NCBI GenBank assembly: GCA_900316245.1
Contig: ONCE01000005.1
Location: forward strand, 1 to 64,000
Direction of reading: 5' to 3'
DNA: 64,000 nucleotides
Source of the DNA: an uncultured Bacteroidales bacterium
GTDB lineage: Bacteria; Bacteroidota; Bacteroidia; Bacteroidales; UBA932
Part shown: positions 1 to 8,901 of the stretch, in pieces
How the letters are laid out: each line of letters begins with the position of its first letter
How positions within the stretch are numbered: the stretch's first letter is position 1
Made by a program: the position numbers and the translations under genes
Notes under the pieces: generated by a model
The model's database searches: none
What the model was told of the DNA's origin: nothing
What the model saw: only the letters and a program-made list of their open reading frames with translations

Positions 1-98
<98 letters not shown>

Positions 99-101
99 TC
101 G

Positions 102-140
102 AAGACCCCTGAGTCCTATCGGACTTGGGGGTCTTTTTTT
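102..140 (+). terminator. Intrinsic terminator after 5S rRNA
   Basis: AAGACCCC at 102-109 with TGAGTCC pairs with GGACTTGGGGGTCTT, followed by a run of seven T. It closes the rRNA operon. Confidence 0.9.
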
Positions 141-276
141 GAACCGCGCCTACCGGTGCCCACGTTACCCCCACCCCAAACCCCTCCCCTCGGGGGAGGG
201 GCTCGCCGTCAGAAGACGGCGTGCGGGTCTGAAGACCCTGTCGGCCTTCGGCCTCCGGAATGAGTTTCCACCCCTC

Positions 277-358
277 CCGAGCACGAAAACGACTCTCCTG
301 GTGCTCGGAACCCGGTTTTTCCCCCTCCCGAGCACGAAAGTGGGTCTCCTGGTGCTCG
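277..358 (+). repeat. Dimeric 51-bp-period hairpin repeat (copy 1)
   Basis: CCGAGCAC (277-284) pairs with GTGCTCGG (301-308); a second unit CGAGCAC (329-335) pairs with GTGCTCG (352-358). The GAGCACGAAA core starts at 279 and 330, a 51-bp period. The same dimer with the same period occurs in inverse orientation at about 48497-48583. Confidence 0.85.
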
Positions 359-391
359 AAGCCCACCTTCATCCCGACCTTGACCGTCGTC

Positions 392-440
392 ATGGCCGAC
401 CTGATCGGCCATCTCTTCATCCCGGGCCCAGACCCGGGAT
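392..440. repeat. Pair of short palindromes
   Basis: ATGGCCGA/TCGGCCAT (392-399 and 405-412) and ATCCCGGG/CCCGGGAT (419-426 and 433-440) are perfect 8-bp-arm palindromes. They belong to the same general type (GTCATnnCC..GGnnATC) as the palindromes inside atpG, the MATE gene and near 49262-49290. Confidence 0.7.
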
Positions 441-462
441 CTCCCGTCCAAATCTGTTTATT

Positions 463-575
463 GCGCTGGCGGTTAAGTTAATGATTGTGTGAGTGTTAAC
501 TAATTGAACCCCCTGTCATTAATAGGGTGTTCATTCGTTTATTCCATTGTTTGTCAGTCATTTAAGTGCCAGCGC
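463..575 (+). repeat. 113-bp element with terminal inverted repeats (copy 1)
   Basis: The left end GCGCTGGCGGTTAA (463-476) is the inverse of the right end TTAAGTGCCAGCGC (562-575). Inside are GTTAAC and a hairpin GAACCCCCT...AGGGTGTTC. The reverse complement of 48850-48962 aligns with it along its whole length. It carries no open frame of note; it could be a MITE-like element or a structured RNA or DNA element. Confidence 0.8.
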
Positions 576-584
576 CTAATCATG

Positions 585-718
585 AGTGACCGGAAGGGAG
601 AGCCTCCGGAAGGCGTAGCCGCCCATGGCTCGTGAATGGGAGGGGCCCGCCGGCTCTGCCGGTGGGAGGGATAGGACCGAAGGTCCGTACCTTCAGGAGG
701 CTCTCCCTTCCGGTCACT
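585..718. repeat. Long palindromic element A (29-bp arms)
   Basis: The left arm 585-613 (starts AGTGACCGGAAGGGAGAGCC) and right arm 690-718 are complementary at 28 of 29 positions. The interior contains GGGAGGGGCCCGCCGG and GGTGGGAGGG plus small hairpins, resembling elements B (49330-49515) and C (56407-56592), whose arms have different sequences. Confidence 0.8.
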
Positions 719-846
719 TCTCTCCTTATCCCAGGCTCTGCCCCGGGATCTCCCGTCCGGAGCGCCGTAGGCGTGCCACTTTCTGTTCCGAAAAATTCAA
801 TGTGGGGCGGCTGCTTTGCATAATATGCGAATAATTATCCGTCGGT

Positions 847-928
847 GTGTAAAAAAGTGTAAAAAATTGCAAAAAAGTGCAAAATTTTCAAATCGTAATT
901 TTCGGCCCCCTAAAATTTACGATTCGTA
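847..928. promoter_or_regulatory. Phased A-tracts and inverted repeat upstream of susC-like gene
   Basis: A-tracts begin at 851, 861, 871 and 881, exactly one helical turn (10 bp) apart, which predicts intrinsically curved DNA. Next to them AATCGTAATTTT (891-902) is the inverse of AAAATTTACGATT (912-924) with one bulged T. Together they look like a regulatory region for the SusC/SusD operon; the binding protein is unknown. Confidence 0.5.
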
Positions 929-1141
929 AGTAAATTTTTTAGCAACTCTTTTTATAGGATTTTATTAAGCCGAATCTGCTTAACTATTAGCGGATTTTGG
1001 CCTTTTTCGGCGTTTGCAAAAGTGAAATATGTTTTCAATATTTGCATCGGTTAGTTCGTTTTACGACTTTCTTTATAGTAGTGTATCGATACAGAAAATC
1101 CTTTTTGTATCAATATTTATGTTTTTTTAATTTTCATAATT

Positions 1142-4100
1142 ATGAAAAGAATCAGTCTGTTGCTGATGTGCGTATTCGCCACGCTTTCCGTTGGTTTGAA
1201 TGCACAGAACATCACTGTGAAGGGTAAGGTCACAGACCGTGCTTCCGGTGAGCCCATTCCGGGCGCTGCTGTTGTCGTTCAGGGAAATCCCAGCGCTTAT
1301 TCGCTGACGGATGTAGATGGTGCCTACAGCATCACCGTTCCCAGAAACGGTAACCTGGTTGTATCCAATTTGGGTTACAAGACCACCCAGGTTCCGGTCA
1401 ACGGCCTTACCGTCATTGACATCGCCCTTGAGGTAGATGCCGAATTCCTCGAAGAGGTTGTTGTTACCGCACAGGGCCTGACCCGTAAGCAGAGAGCCAT
1501 CGGTTATTCCGCCCAGGTCATCAACGAGGAAAAGCTCACCATGACCCACAGCTCCGATATGGGTAACTCCCTGGCCGGTAAGGTTGCAGGTGCCCAGTTC
1601 TGGGGCGCCGGCGGTGCCACCTTCAACGAAGGTTCCATCGTCCTCCGTGGTGCCACTTCCTACAGCAACGCCAAGGGTAGCGAACCCATCTATGTGGTTG
1701 ACGGTACCATTGCTACCGCTTCTGCCATCAATATGGACGATGTGGAGAGCATCAACATCCTGAAAGGCCCCTCCGCCACCGCCCTGTACGGTTCCCGTGG
1801 CGCCAACGGTGCCGTGATCGTGACCACCAAGAGAGCCCAGGAAGGCAAGACCACCCTGGAATTTTCCCACACCACGGCCGTTGAGACCTACTACAACCAT
1901 ATCAAGATGAACAATCTCTACGGTGGCGGTTCCATGCTTTCCGGCCTTTCTGCCGCTGCCGCCAAGGAAGGGGCCAACGCCCACGACTGGACCTCCCCCG
2001 CCTTCCTGTTCGGTGATGAATGGGGTGAAATGGACCTCGGAGACGGTACCTACTATATGGACTACTATTCCGATGAAAACTGGGGCCCCCGTTTCGATGA
2101 CAAGACCCTGGTGCGTCCCGCTATCTCCTGGGATCCTACTTCCGAGAAATATGGACAGGCCGAACCTTGGTCCTACCGTTTCAAACTGAGTGACCTCACC
2201 CGCCCGGCCTGGTCCAACACCACCAATATCGCCTTCTCCAAGTCCGTCAAGGGAATGAGCACCCGCGTATCCTTCACCAATGTGGACCGTCAGGGTGTTA
2301 TGTACAACTCCAAGGCCATCCGTCGCAGCTTCAGCATCTCCACGCAGTTGAAGCCCACGTCCTGGCTCAATGCAGACATCAGCTACCGCTACCGTTTCCG
2401 TGAGAACCGGAACGCTGCTACGGAAGGTTACAGCGCCGAAGGCAACGTCGTCTGCGACTTCACCCAGTGGGGCCACACGGATGTGAACATCCGCGATTAC
2501 TTTGACTGGGAGCGTCCCGACGGTTCCTGGCGCACCTGGAACATCCACGACATCGACGACCTCACTCCTGAGTTCCACGACAACCCGTATGCTACCCTTG
2601 CCAACTACAACAGCAAGAGCACTTTCAACTACCACCTCATCTCGGCCGATATCTACGCCACCCTGCCTTTCAACATCAAGTTGGGCGCCCGCGTGAACAA
2701 CTATATCAACGCCCGTCAGTATGAGGCCAAGCACGGTACCGGATCCATCAACTGGGATTCCTACTTCCGTACTTACCACGCTCAGGACAACGATTTCACC
2801 GCTCAGGGTTACCTCACCTACGGTGGCCAGTTTGTAGACAACAAACTCTCCATTGAGGCTGCCGCCTTCGCCGAGACCCGCCGCTATGATTACCGTTACC
2901 TGAATTCCAACACCAACGGCGGTCTGTCCCTGAAGGATTACTTCAACCTGAAGGCTTCCTCCAGCACGTACTCCACCAACAACGACGAGACCCATTACAA
3001 GACCCGTTCCTTCTTCGGTACGGCTACCCTCGGATGGGACGACTTCGTATACTTGGACGGTTCCATCCGCTACGACCTGGATTCCCGCCTCCCTGCCGAC
3101 CACAACGGTTACCTCTACGGCGGCGGCTCCCTGTCCTTCATGGTTTCCAAGCTCATCAACGCCCACTGGCTCAACTTCTGGAAAATCCGTGGTTCCGTGG
3201 CCCAGGTAGGTTCTACCATCAGCGCCTATCAGATTTATCCCACCTATACCATCGGCACCAAGAAGAATGGCCAGACCACAATGTACGAGCCTTCTACCCT
3301 GAAGAACCCCAACGTGCTTCCTACCATTTCCACCTCCTTTGAGGTTGGTACCGAATTCAAGATGTTCAACAACCGTTTCTTCGGTGATGTGAACTTCTAC
3401 CGCAAGGACACCCGCAACGACATCATCGACGCCAATGTCCTTCCCCAGTCCGGTTACTCCACCCGCAAAGTCAACGCCGGTCTGGTGCGCAACCAGGGTG
3501 TTGAAATCGTTCTGGGTGGCACGCCGGTCCAGACCAAGGACGTAACCTGGAACCTGAGCGCCAACCTGGCCAAGAACGTGAACAAGCTGATGGAGCTTAC
3601 GGACCCCAACGATCCCAACGAGAAGTACACCATCTACTGGACCAAGTTCTATTATGAGTGGTACAACATGGCCATCGAAGGTCAGCCTATCGGCTCCATC
3701 GTCTCCAACGCCCGTTGGGCCAAGACCGAAGACGGCACCCCTATCCTCCAGAAGGGCAACGCCACTTGGGGAGATGTACGTCCGGTCTATGACCTGGGTT
3801 CCGAGAATACCGTAGGCAATGTACAGCCCAAGTTCACCGGCGGTTTCTCCACCGATATCCGCATCAAGAACTTCACCCTGGGTGCCTCCCTGGACTTCAT
3901 GGTGGGCGGCAGCCTGGTCTCCTGGACCAACATGTGGGGCACCGGTTCCGGTCTGTTCGCTTCCACCGCAAAGGTGAACGACAGAGGTGTCAACGAGCGT
4001 GAGCCCGTAGCCGCCGGCGGTGGTGTCCATATGACCGGTGTCGACAAGGAAGGCAATCCTATGGACGGCTATGTAGATGCCTACCAGTACTATCACTACA

Positions 4101-4381
4101 AGGCCTACTATGACTGCGACTCCTGGGTATACGACCGTTCCTATGTGAAACTCCGCGAGGTTTCCCTCAAGTACGACCTTCCCCAGAAATTCCTTCAGAA
4201 TATGGGTATCGGCATCACCAAGGCCAGCGTAGCCCTGGTTGCCACCAACCCTTGGCTCATCTATTCCGCCATCCCCAACCTGGATCCTTCCGAGATTGCC
4301 GGTGTGGAATATAACTTCCTCGAAGGCGGTCAGGCCATGTCCACCCGCTCCTTCGGTGTTACCATCAACGTCACTTTCTAA
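1142..4381 (+). CDS. SusC-like TonB-dependent outer-membrane receptor
   Basis: 1079-aa outer-membrane transporter predicted to import a glycan or other nutrient with the SusD-like lipoprotein encoded 15 bp downstream. Visible: a signal peptide (residues 1-21, ending LNA before QNITVKG), a carboxypeptidase-regulatory-like beta-sandwich (about 22-100), a TonB-box-like EEVVVTAQG, a plug domain with YVVDG and LYGSRGANGAVIVTTK (about 180-230), and a long barrel ending in Phe (GVTINVTF). Length is normal for the family. Codon use is strongly biased, suggesting high expression. No glycoside hydrolase gene is adjacent, so the substrate cannot be inferred. Confidence 0.95.
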   Translation: MKRISLLLMCVFATLSVGLNAQNITVKGKVTDRASGEPIPGAAVVVQGNPSAYSLTDVDGAYSITVPRNGNLVVSNLGYKTTQVPVNGLTVIDIALEVDAEFLEEVVVTAQGLTRKQRAIGYSAQVINEEKLTMTHSSDMGNSLAGKVAGAQFWGAGGATFNEGSIVLRGATSYSNAKGSEPIYVVDGTIATASAINMDDVESINILKGPSATALYGSRGANGAVIVTTKRAQEGKTTLEFSHTTAVETYYNHIKMNNLYGGGSMLSGLSAAAAKEGANAHDWTSPAFLFGDEWGEMDLGDGTYYMDYYSDENWGPRFDDKTLVRPAISWDPTSEKYGQAEPWSYRFKLSDLTRPAWSNTTNIAFSKSVKGMSTRVSFTNVDRQGVMYNSKAIRRSFSISTQLKPTSWLNADISYRYRFRENRNAATEGYSAEGNVVCDFTQWGHTDVNIRDYFDWERPDGSWRTWNIHDIDDLTPEFHDNPYATLANYNSKSTFNYHLISADIYATLPFNIKLGARVNNYINARQYEAKHGTGSINWDSYFRTYHAQDNDFTAQGYLTYGGQFVDNKLSIEAAAFAETRRYDYRYLNSNTNGGLSLKDYFNLKASSSTYSTNNDETHYKTRSFFGTATLGWDDFVYLDGSIRYDLDSRLPADHNGYLYGGGSLSFMVSKLINAHWLNFWKIRGSVAQVGSTISAYQIYPTYTIGTKKNGQTTMYEPSTLKNPNVLPTISTSFEVGTEFKMFNNRFFGDVNFYRKDTRNDIIDANVLPQSGYSTRKVNAGLVRNQGVEIVLGGTPVQTKDVTWNLSANLAKNVNKLMELTDPNDPNEKYTIYWTKFYYEWYNMAIEGQPIGSIVSNARWAKTEDGTPILQKGNATWGDVRPVYDLGSENTVGNVQPKFTGGFSTDIRIKNFTLGASLDFMVGGSLVSWTNMWGTGSGLFASTAKVNDRGVNEREPVAAGGGVHMTGVDKEGNPMDGYVDAYQYYHYKAYYDCDSWVYDRSYVKLREVSLKYDLPQKFLQNMGIGITKASVALVATNPWLIYSAIPNLDPSEIAGVEYNFLEGGQAMSTRSFGVTINVTF

Positions 4382-4396
4382 ACAGGAGGAATCAAT

Positions 4397-5986
4397 ATGA
4401 AAAAGTTCTATAATATCCTTCTTTCCGTTCTGACGGCTTCCATCCTTGTAACCGCCTGCAACCCGGCAGATTTCGGTGACATCAACAAGGACCCCAATAA
4501 CCCTTCGACGGCTTTCACTAACTACCTGTTCACGTCGGCCTGCACCTATGTCCCGTACTTTGTGCTGGGCAATGCGACCAACGGCTATGACCCCTGGCAG
4601 CAGGAATGGCCCGGCTATCTTTCCGAGTCCAAGAACAACCAGTACGGTCCCCTGGCCACTACCGCTACCTACTCTACGGTAAGCACCATCTACCTCTATG
4701 CCCTCCGTAACCTCCATCAGATCATTGAAATGAACGAGGACGAGGAGCAGAAGGATGGTTCCAACGTAATGGCTTTCGGTTCCAACGACAACCAGATTGC
4801 CGTGGCCAAGACCCTCTCCGCCTTCTACTTCATGTCCGTGACGGACATCGTGGGCCCCATCGTGTTCACCGAGGCCTTCCAGGGCCTGAGCGATGACAAC
4901 TGGACGCCCAAGTACGATGCCCAGGACAAGGTTTACGAAGGCTTGGACTCCATGCTCAAAGAGGCTTATGCCCAGTTCAAGGAGAATGAGGACCTGGATG
5001 GTGCCGCCGACGTCCTCTACGGTGGAGACATCGCCAAGTGGAAGAAATTCAACGCTTCCCTGCGTATGCTCCTGGCTATCAAGATGGCCGATGTGGATCC
5101 GGCCAACGGTAAAGCCCGTTTCGCTGCCGCCTATGCCGACGGAGGTATGGAAAGCGACGAAGACAGCTTCACCTACACCTATGACGACCTCACCTGGAAC
5201 CGCCTCTACTACTGGGTAAGCCCGGATTACTCCGGAGCCGGTTTCAACGCCGTTCCCAACAAGTTCATCGTGGACCAGATGAAGGCTTTCAAGGACAACC
5301 GTATGTTCAAGTACTTCGACATCGAAGGCTATCGCGGCAAGCGCCCCGAGGACAAGTTCCCCCGCGACTCCTACGATTCCTTCTACGGTGTTCCCTTCGG
5401 CCTTGCCACCAATGACGCCGTCAATGCCTGGACCACTGTATGCTGCTCCATCAACAGCAGCCTGATCGGAATGAGCGCTACGGTTCCCGTGATCCCGGCC
5501 GCCCGCGTCATCCTCACCGAGGCTGAAGCTGCATACCGTGGCTGGATTACCGCCGACGCCAAGGCCCTGTATGAGGAAGGCATCGCCACCTCCTTCGATC
5601 AGTGGGGGGCCGATGGTGCCGCCGACTACATCGCCAGCGCCCCCGTCGCCTACAGCGCCGCCAAGGGCCTGGAGCAGATTGCCATCCAGCGCTGGATAGC
5701 ATCCTATATGTCTGACGGTGTGGAAGCCTGGGCCGACTGGCGCAGACTGGATATCCCCAAGCTGCCTGTAGGTCCCGGTGCCGCCGACAGTGGCAATATG
5801 CACTATCCTTACCGTCTGGGCTTCTATGCCGATACGGATGTAAAGTACAACAACGCCAACTACCTGGAGGCTGTCAAGCTTCTGAACGGTGGTAAAGACG
5901 ACGTGAACAGCCGTCTGTGGTGGGATGTGGCCGACAATACGGAAGGCGTGATTCCCGCAGACGAGTGCGTTCCCCCCGTACTTTAA
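4397..5986 (+). CDS. SusD/RagB-like surface lipoprotein
   Basis: 529-aa nutrient-binding lipoprotein that would form the lid on the SusC-like barrel encoded just upstream. A lipoprotein signal peptide ends with the lipobox LVTAC, acylated Cys at residue 21. The mature start, with INKDPNNPS, resembles the SusD-like_2 subgroup. The body is helix-rich with conserved tetratricopeptide-like regions (for example AVAKTLSAFYFMSVTDIVGP). A good ribosome-binding site (AGGAGG) lies before the ATG, and the two genes form an operon. It shares the high-expression codon bias of the SusC gene. Ligand unknown. Confidence 0.93.
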   Translation: MKKFYNILLSVLTASILVTACNPADFGDINKDPNNPSTAFTNYLFTSACTYVPYFVLGNATNGYDPWQQEWPGYLSESKNNQYGPLATTATYSTVSTIYLYALRNLHQIIEMNEDEEQKDGSNVMAFGSNDNQIAVAKTLSAFYFMSVTDIVGPIVFTEAFQGLSDDNWTPKYDAQDKVYEGLDSMLKEAYAQFKENEDLDGAADVLYGGDIAKWKKFNASLRMLLAIKMADVDPANGKARFAAAYADGGMESDEDSFTYTYDDLTWNRLYYWVSPDYSGAGFNAVPNKFIVDQMKAFKDNRMFKYFDIEGYRGKRPEDKFPRDSYDSFYGVPFGLATNDAVNAWTTVCCSINSSLIGMSATVPVIPAARVILTEAEAAYRGWITADAKALYEEGIATSFDQWGADGAADYIASAPVAYSAAKGLEQIAIQRWIASYMSDGVEAWADWRRLDIPKLPVGPGAADSGNMHYPYRLGFYADTDVKYNNANYLEAVKLLNGGKDDVNSRLWWDVADNTEGVIPADECVPPVL

Positions 5987-6047
5987 TTAAAATTAGTTAC
6001 AGAGAATACAGATTAGTTAAACTAAATATTGATATGATCTGTAGCCC

Positions 6048-6082
6048 CCGGAGCGAGTCGTGAGACCCGCTCCGGTTTTTTT
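6048..6082 (+). terminator. Terminator after susCD-like operon
   Basis: CCGGAGCG (6048-6055) pairs with CGCTCCGG (6068-6075), followed by seven T. The T-run reaches the stop codon of the convergent argR gene. Confidence 0.9.
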
Positions 6083-6551
6083 ATCCCAGAGTGGGATAGG
6101 TGGCCCGGCTCAGGATGCCTGGCATGCACTGCTCGAGGGCAGCAAGAACCTGCTTGGGCGTGTAGCCCTGGCGCAGACCCAGAAGCACGGTATCGTCTCC
6201 GGCCAGGGTTCCCAGAATGGAGTCCGTGGGATGCTGGTCCAGATAGGTGGCCACGGCGGCGGCGTAGCCTTCCTGGGTGCGGATGACGGCCAGCGGGAAG
6301 GAGATTTCCAGCCGGATGATGCCGTTGACGACGGACGGGGAGGCTGCCTCGCGCGTTACGGTCTGGGGGAGGCGGTAACCCTCTCCCGGGAGTTTGCGGA
6401 TGTGCAGGGCCTTGAGGTCGCGGGACAGCGTGGCCTGGGTGGTGGCGATGCCGCGCGCGCTCATTCTCTCAATGAGTTCTTCCTGGCTGAAGAGGGTTTC
6501 CTTGCCCACAATCTCCAGCAGGGCCTGCTGGCGGGATTTGATGTTCTGCAT
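6081..6551 (-). CDS. argR: Arginine repressor ArgR
   Basis: 156-aa transcription factor that senses L-arginine and regulates arginine metabolism. The N-terminal winged helix-turn-helix contains ATTQATLSRDLKAL, the characteristic ArgR recognition region. The C-terminal hexamerisation and arginine-binding domain contains GTLAGDDTVLLGLRQG, with the Asp pair that contacts arginine in the family. Length is typical (about 150-160 aa). It is divergent from lysC; the promoter side carries three GAATA half-sites spaced 10 bp apart, suggesting autoregulation. Confidence 0.95.
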   Translation of the reverse strand: MQNIKSRQQALLEIVGKETLFSQEELIERMSARGIATTQATLSRDLKALHIRKLPGEGYRLPQTVTREAASPSVVNGIIRLEISFPLAVIRTQEGYAAAVATYLDQHPTDSILGTLAGDDTVLLGLRQGYTPKQVLAALEQCMPGILSRATYPTLG

Positions 6552-6572
6552 GGTTTGGTTCTTTTAGCGACA

Positions 6573-6610
6573 CAAATATAATGAATAAAACTGAATATTA
6601 GCGAATAAAA
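6573..6610 (-). promoter_or_regulatory. argR promoter and candidate ARG boxes
   Basis: On the minus strand, TATATTTG (6573-6580) is a Bacteroidota -7 box upstream of argR. Directly upstream GAATA occurs at 6583, 6593 and 6603, exactly 10 bp apart (two preceded by T, as in the TGAAT half of known ARG boxes). An inverse ATTTATTC lies at 6653-6660 nearer lysC. Binding by ArgR is inferred. Confidence 0.5.
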
Positions 6611-6712
6611 CAACATTTTATACAAAAATTTCTCAAAAAGTTTGCATATTTCATTTATTCTGTGTTCCTTTGTGCCGGTTAAGTTCAGTAGTGTATTCTT
6701 TTTCTATTCAAG

Positions 6713-8026
6713 ATGAAAGTACTTAAGTTCGGCGGAACCTCTGTTGGAAGCGCGAAGCGTTTCAAGGAGGTGGCACGCCTGATCACCGCCGGAAAGAAGG
6801 ACATCGTGGTCCTGTCGGCCATGTCCGGCACCACCAATACGCTGGTGGAGATAGCCGGCTATCTGTACAGCCGCAACCAGGACGGCGCCAGGGATACCAT
6901 CGCTTCCCTGCATACAAAGTACAACGGCGTCATCAAGGAACTGCTTTCCCAAAAAGAAAGCATCGAGAAGGCGCAGACCTACATCGACGGCGTCTTCAAG
7001 GCCCTCTCGGACATCACCGAGGAGCCCTTCGGCGACATACAGGAGCGGCTCATCCTCTCCAAGGGAGAACTGATGTCCTCCTTCCTGATGACCACCTATC
7101 TGGAAGAGCAGGGCGTGAACGTCCGGCTGCTGCCGGCCCTTTCCTTTATGAGGACGGACGCCCAGGGAGAACCCGATATGGAGGCTATCAAAGGCCTTCT
7201 GGCCCAGCTCCTGGAAAAGGAGAAAGGGGCCGATTTGTACATTACCCAGGGCTACATCTGTATGAACGCCCGCGACGAGGTAGATAACCTCCAGCGCGGC
7301 GGCTCGGACTATTCGGCCTGTATCATAGGCGCAGTAGCGGGGGCCGATGAGATCCAGATCTGGACCGATATCGACGGCCTGCACAACAACGACCCCCGCG
7401 TGGTGGAGAACACCACGGCCGTCCGTCACTTGCATTTTGACGAAGCGGCGGAGCTGGCCTATTTCGGAGCCAAGATCCTGCACCCCACCTGCATCCTCCC
7501 CGCCCGGTATGCCAACATCCCGGTGCGCCTGCTCAATACTATGGAACCGGAGGCTCCGGGCACCCTGATTGACAGTGCTCCGGATTCGGGCGTGATCAAA
7601 GCCGTGGCCGCCAAAGACAACATCGTGGCCATCAAGATCAAGTCTTCCCGGATGCTGCTGGCCCACGGTTTCCTGCGCAAGGTCTTTGAAATCTTCGAGA
7701 CCTACCGCACCCCTATCGATATGATCTGCACCTCGGAGGTGGGCGTGTCCCTGACCATTGACGACACCCGCTACCTGAGCGAGATTGTACACGACCTCAA
7801 GCAGTACGGCACCGTTTCGGTAGACCTGGATATGTGCATCGTGTGCGTGGTGGGCGATATGGACTGGGCCAACTGCGGCTTCGAGTCCAAGGTAATGGGC
7901 GCCCTCAAGGATATTCCGGTGAGAATGGTTTCCTATGGCGGCAGCAACTATAACATTTCCCTCCTGGTCAAGGAGGAGGACAAAGCGGCTACGCTCCGTT
8001 CTTTAAGTAAAACGCTCTTTGGATGA
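6713..8026 (+). CDS. lysC: Aspartate kinase
   Basis: 437-aa monofunctional aspartokinase, catalysing ATP-dependent phosphorylation of L-aspartate, the first step to lysine, diaminopimelate, threonine and methionine. The N-terminus MKVLKFGGTSVGSAKRFKEV is the classical kinase nucleotide-binding start. GGSDYSA and the WTDIDGLHNNDPR region mark the amino-acid kinase fold, and ACT-type regulatory domains occupy about the last 130 residues (from AVAAKDNIVAIKI). It heads the operon lysC-dapA-dapB-ddh-asd and overlaps dapA by 4 bp (ATGA), which suggests a role in diaminopimelate supply. Feedback by lysine is likely but not shown by sequence. Confidence 0.95.
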   Translation: MKVLKFGGTSVGSAKRFKEVARLITAGKKDIVVLSAMSGTTNTLVEIAGYLYSRNQDGARDTIASLHTKYNGVIKELLSQKESIEKAQTYIDGVFKALSDITEEPFGDIQERLILSKGELMSSFLMTTYLEEQGVNVRLLPALSFMRTDAQGEPDMEAIKGLLAQLLEKEKGADLYITQGYICMNARDEVDNLQRGGSDYSACIIGAVAGADEIQIWTDIDGLHNNDPRVVENTTAVRHLHFDEAAELAYFGAKILHPTCILPARYANIPVRLLNTMEPEAPGTLIDSAPDSGVIKAVAAKDNIVAIKIKSSRMLLAHGFLRKVFEIFETYRTPIDMICTSEVGVSLTIDDTRYLSEIVHDLKQYGTVSVDLDMCIVCVVGDMDWANCGFESKVMGALKDIPVRMVSYGGSNYNISLLVKEEDKAATLRSLSKTLFG

Positions 8027-8901
8027 TGGATATTGTGTTAAAAGGCTGTGGAACGGCCATGTTTACCCCTTTCCGCCACGGAAAGGTGGATGTAGCGGCG
8101 CTGATTGCCACTACGGAGCGTCAGGTACAGGCAGGCATTGATTTTCTGGTTCCCCTGGGAACGACGGGAGAGACGCCCACCCTGTCCAACGAAGAGAGGC
8201 TCCTGGTTTTCCATACCGTAAAAGAGCACGCCGCCGGACGCCCGGTGGTGGTGGGCGTGGGCACCAACAGTGTGCACGGCACGCTGGCCAATATGGAAGT
8301 GCTTAAGGAGGCCGATGCCTACCTGGTGGTGGTGCCTTTCTACAACAAGCCCCCGCAGCGCGGCATCTACGCCTATTTCAAAACCCTGGCCGAAGCCACG
8401 GACAAGCCCATCATCCTGTACAATGTTCCGGGACGCACGGGAACCAACTGCGAAGCCGAAACCACCCTGGCCCTGGCCCACGATGTTCCCAATATCGTGG
8501 CCGTGAAAGAGGCCTCCGGCAAGCGGGACCAGATCCAGAAGATCATCGAAGGCGCTCCGGCCGGCTTCAGCGTGCTGTCCGGAAACGACGACGACACCCT
8601 GGCCGTGATGAAAAAGGGCGCCCACGGAGTCATTTCCGTGGCTTCCAACGTGGCCCCCTTGGAGATGGCGCTGTTTGTACACGCCGCCCAGAGCGGGGAC
8701 TGGAAGCGGGCCGAAGAACTGAACGCCCGGATGAGCGACCTGTTCAAGAACCTCTTCGTGGAACCCAACCCCATCCCCGGCAAAGCGGCCATGGCCCAGC
8801 TGGGACTGATGGAAAACAGCCTCCGCCTGCCGCTGGTGACGGCCCTGGAATCCACGGAAGCCCTGATGCAACAAACCCTGAATCAACTGTGGCATGATTA
8901 A
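8023..8901 (+). CDS. dapA: 4-hydroxy-tetrahydrodipicolinate synthase
   Basis: 292-aa TIM-barrel aldolase condensing pyruvate with aspartate semialdehyde. Family motifs: GTTGETPTLSNEE near the N-terminus, VVVPFYNKPPQRGIYAYF, ILYNVPGRTG with the catalytic Tyr, and VAVKEASG with the Schiff-base Lys. Length is standard. The start overlaps the lysC stop (ATGATG at 8023; the second ATG at 8026 is an alternative), and the 3' end overlaps dapB by 8 bp, consistent with translational coupling. Confidence 0.96.
   Translation: MMDIVLKGCGTAMFTPFRHGKVDVAALIATTERQVQAGIDFLVPLGTTGETPTLSNEERLLVFHTVKEHAAGRPVVVGVGTNSVHGTLANMEVLKEADAYLVVVPFYNKPPQRGIYAYFKTLAEATDKPIILYNVPGRTGTNCEAETTLALAHDVPNIVAVKEASGKRDQIQKIIEGAPAGFSVLSGNDDDTLAVMKKGAHGVISVASNVAPLEMALFVHAAQSGDWKRAEELNARMSDLFKNLFVEPNPIPGKAAMAQLGLMENSLRLPLVTALESTEALMQQTLNQLWHD

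Larger units (their letters stand above)
141..1141. other. 1-kb non-coding block rich in palindromes
   Basis: No convincing gene lies here; the short open frames run through palindromes and have no family-like sequence. From left to right it holds small hairpins (CCCCTCCCC/GGGGAGGGG at 178-199, GCCGTC/GACGGC near 207-222, GGGTCT/AGACCC near 226-239), a dimeric hairpin repeat (277-358), two 8-bp-arm palindromes (392-412, 419-440), a 113-bp element with terminal inverted repeats (463-575), a long palindromic element (585-718), and an AT-rich stretch with phased A-tracts ahead of the susC-like gene. Several of these recur in 48327-49608. Confidence 0.85.

Noticed and set aside
625-834. Short open frames in the first non-coding block
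   Set aside because: They run across the long palindromic element A, lack ribosome-binding sites and have no recognisable protein features.
1127-5803. A 1558-codon open frame antisense to the SusC/SusD genes
   Set aside because: It is a by-product of strong codon bias in the sense genes; its translation is Gly/Val/His-rich with no family-like motifs, and it spans two real genes and their gap.
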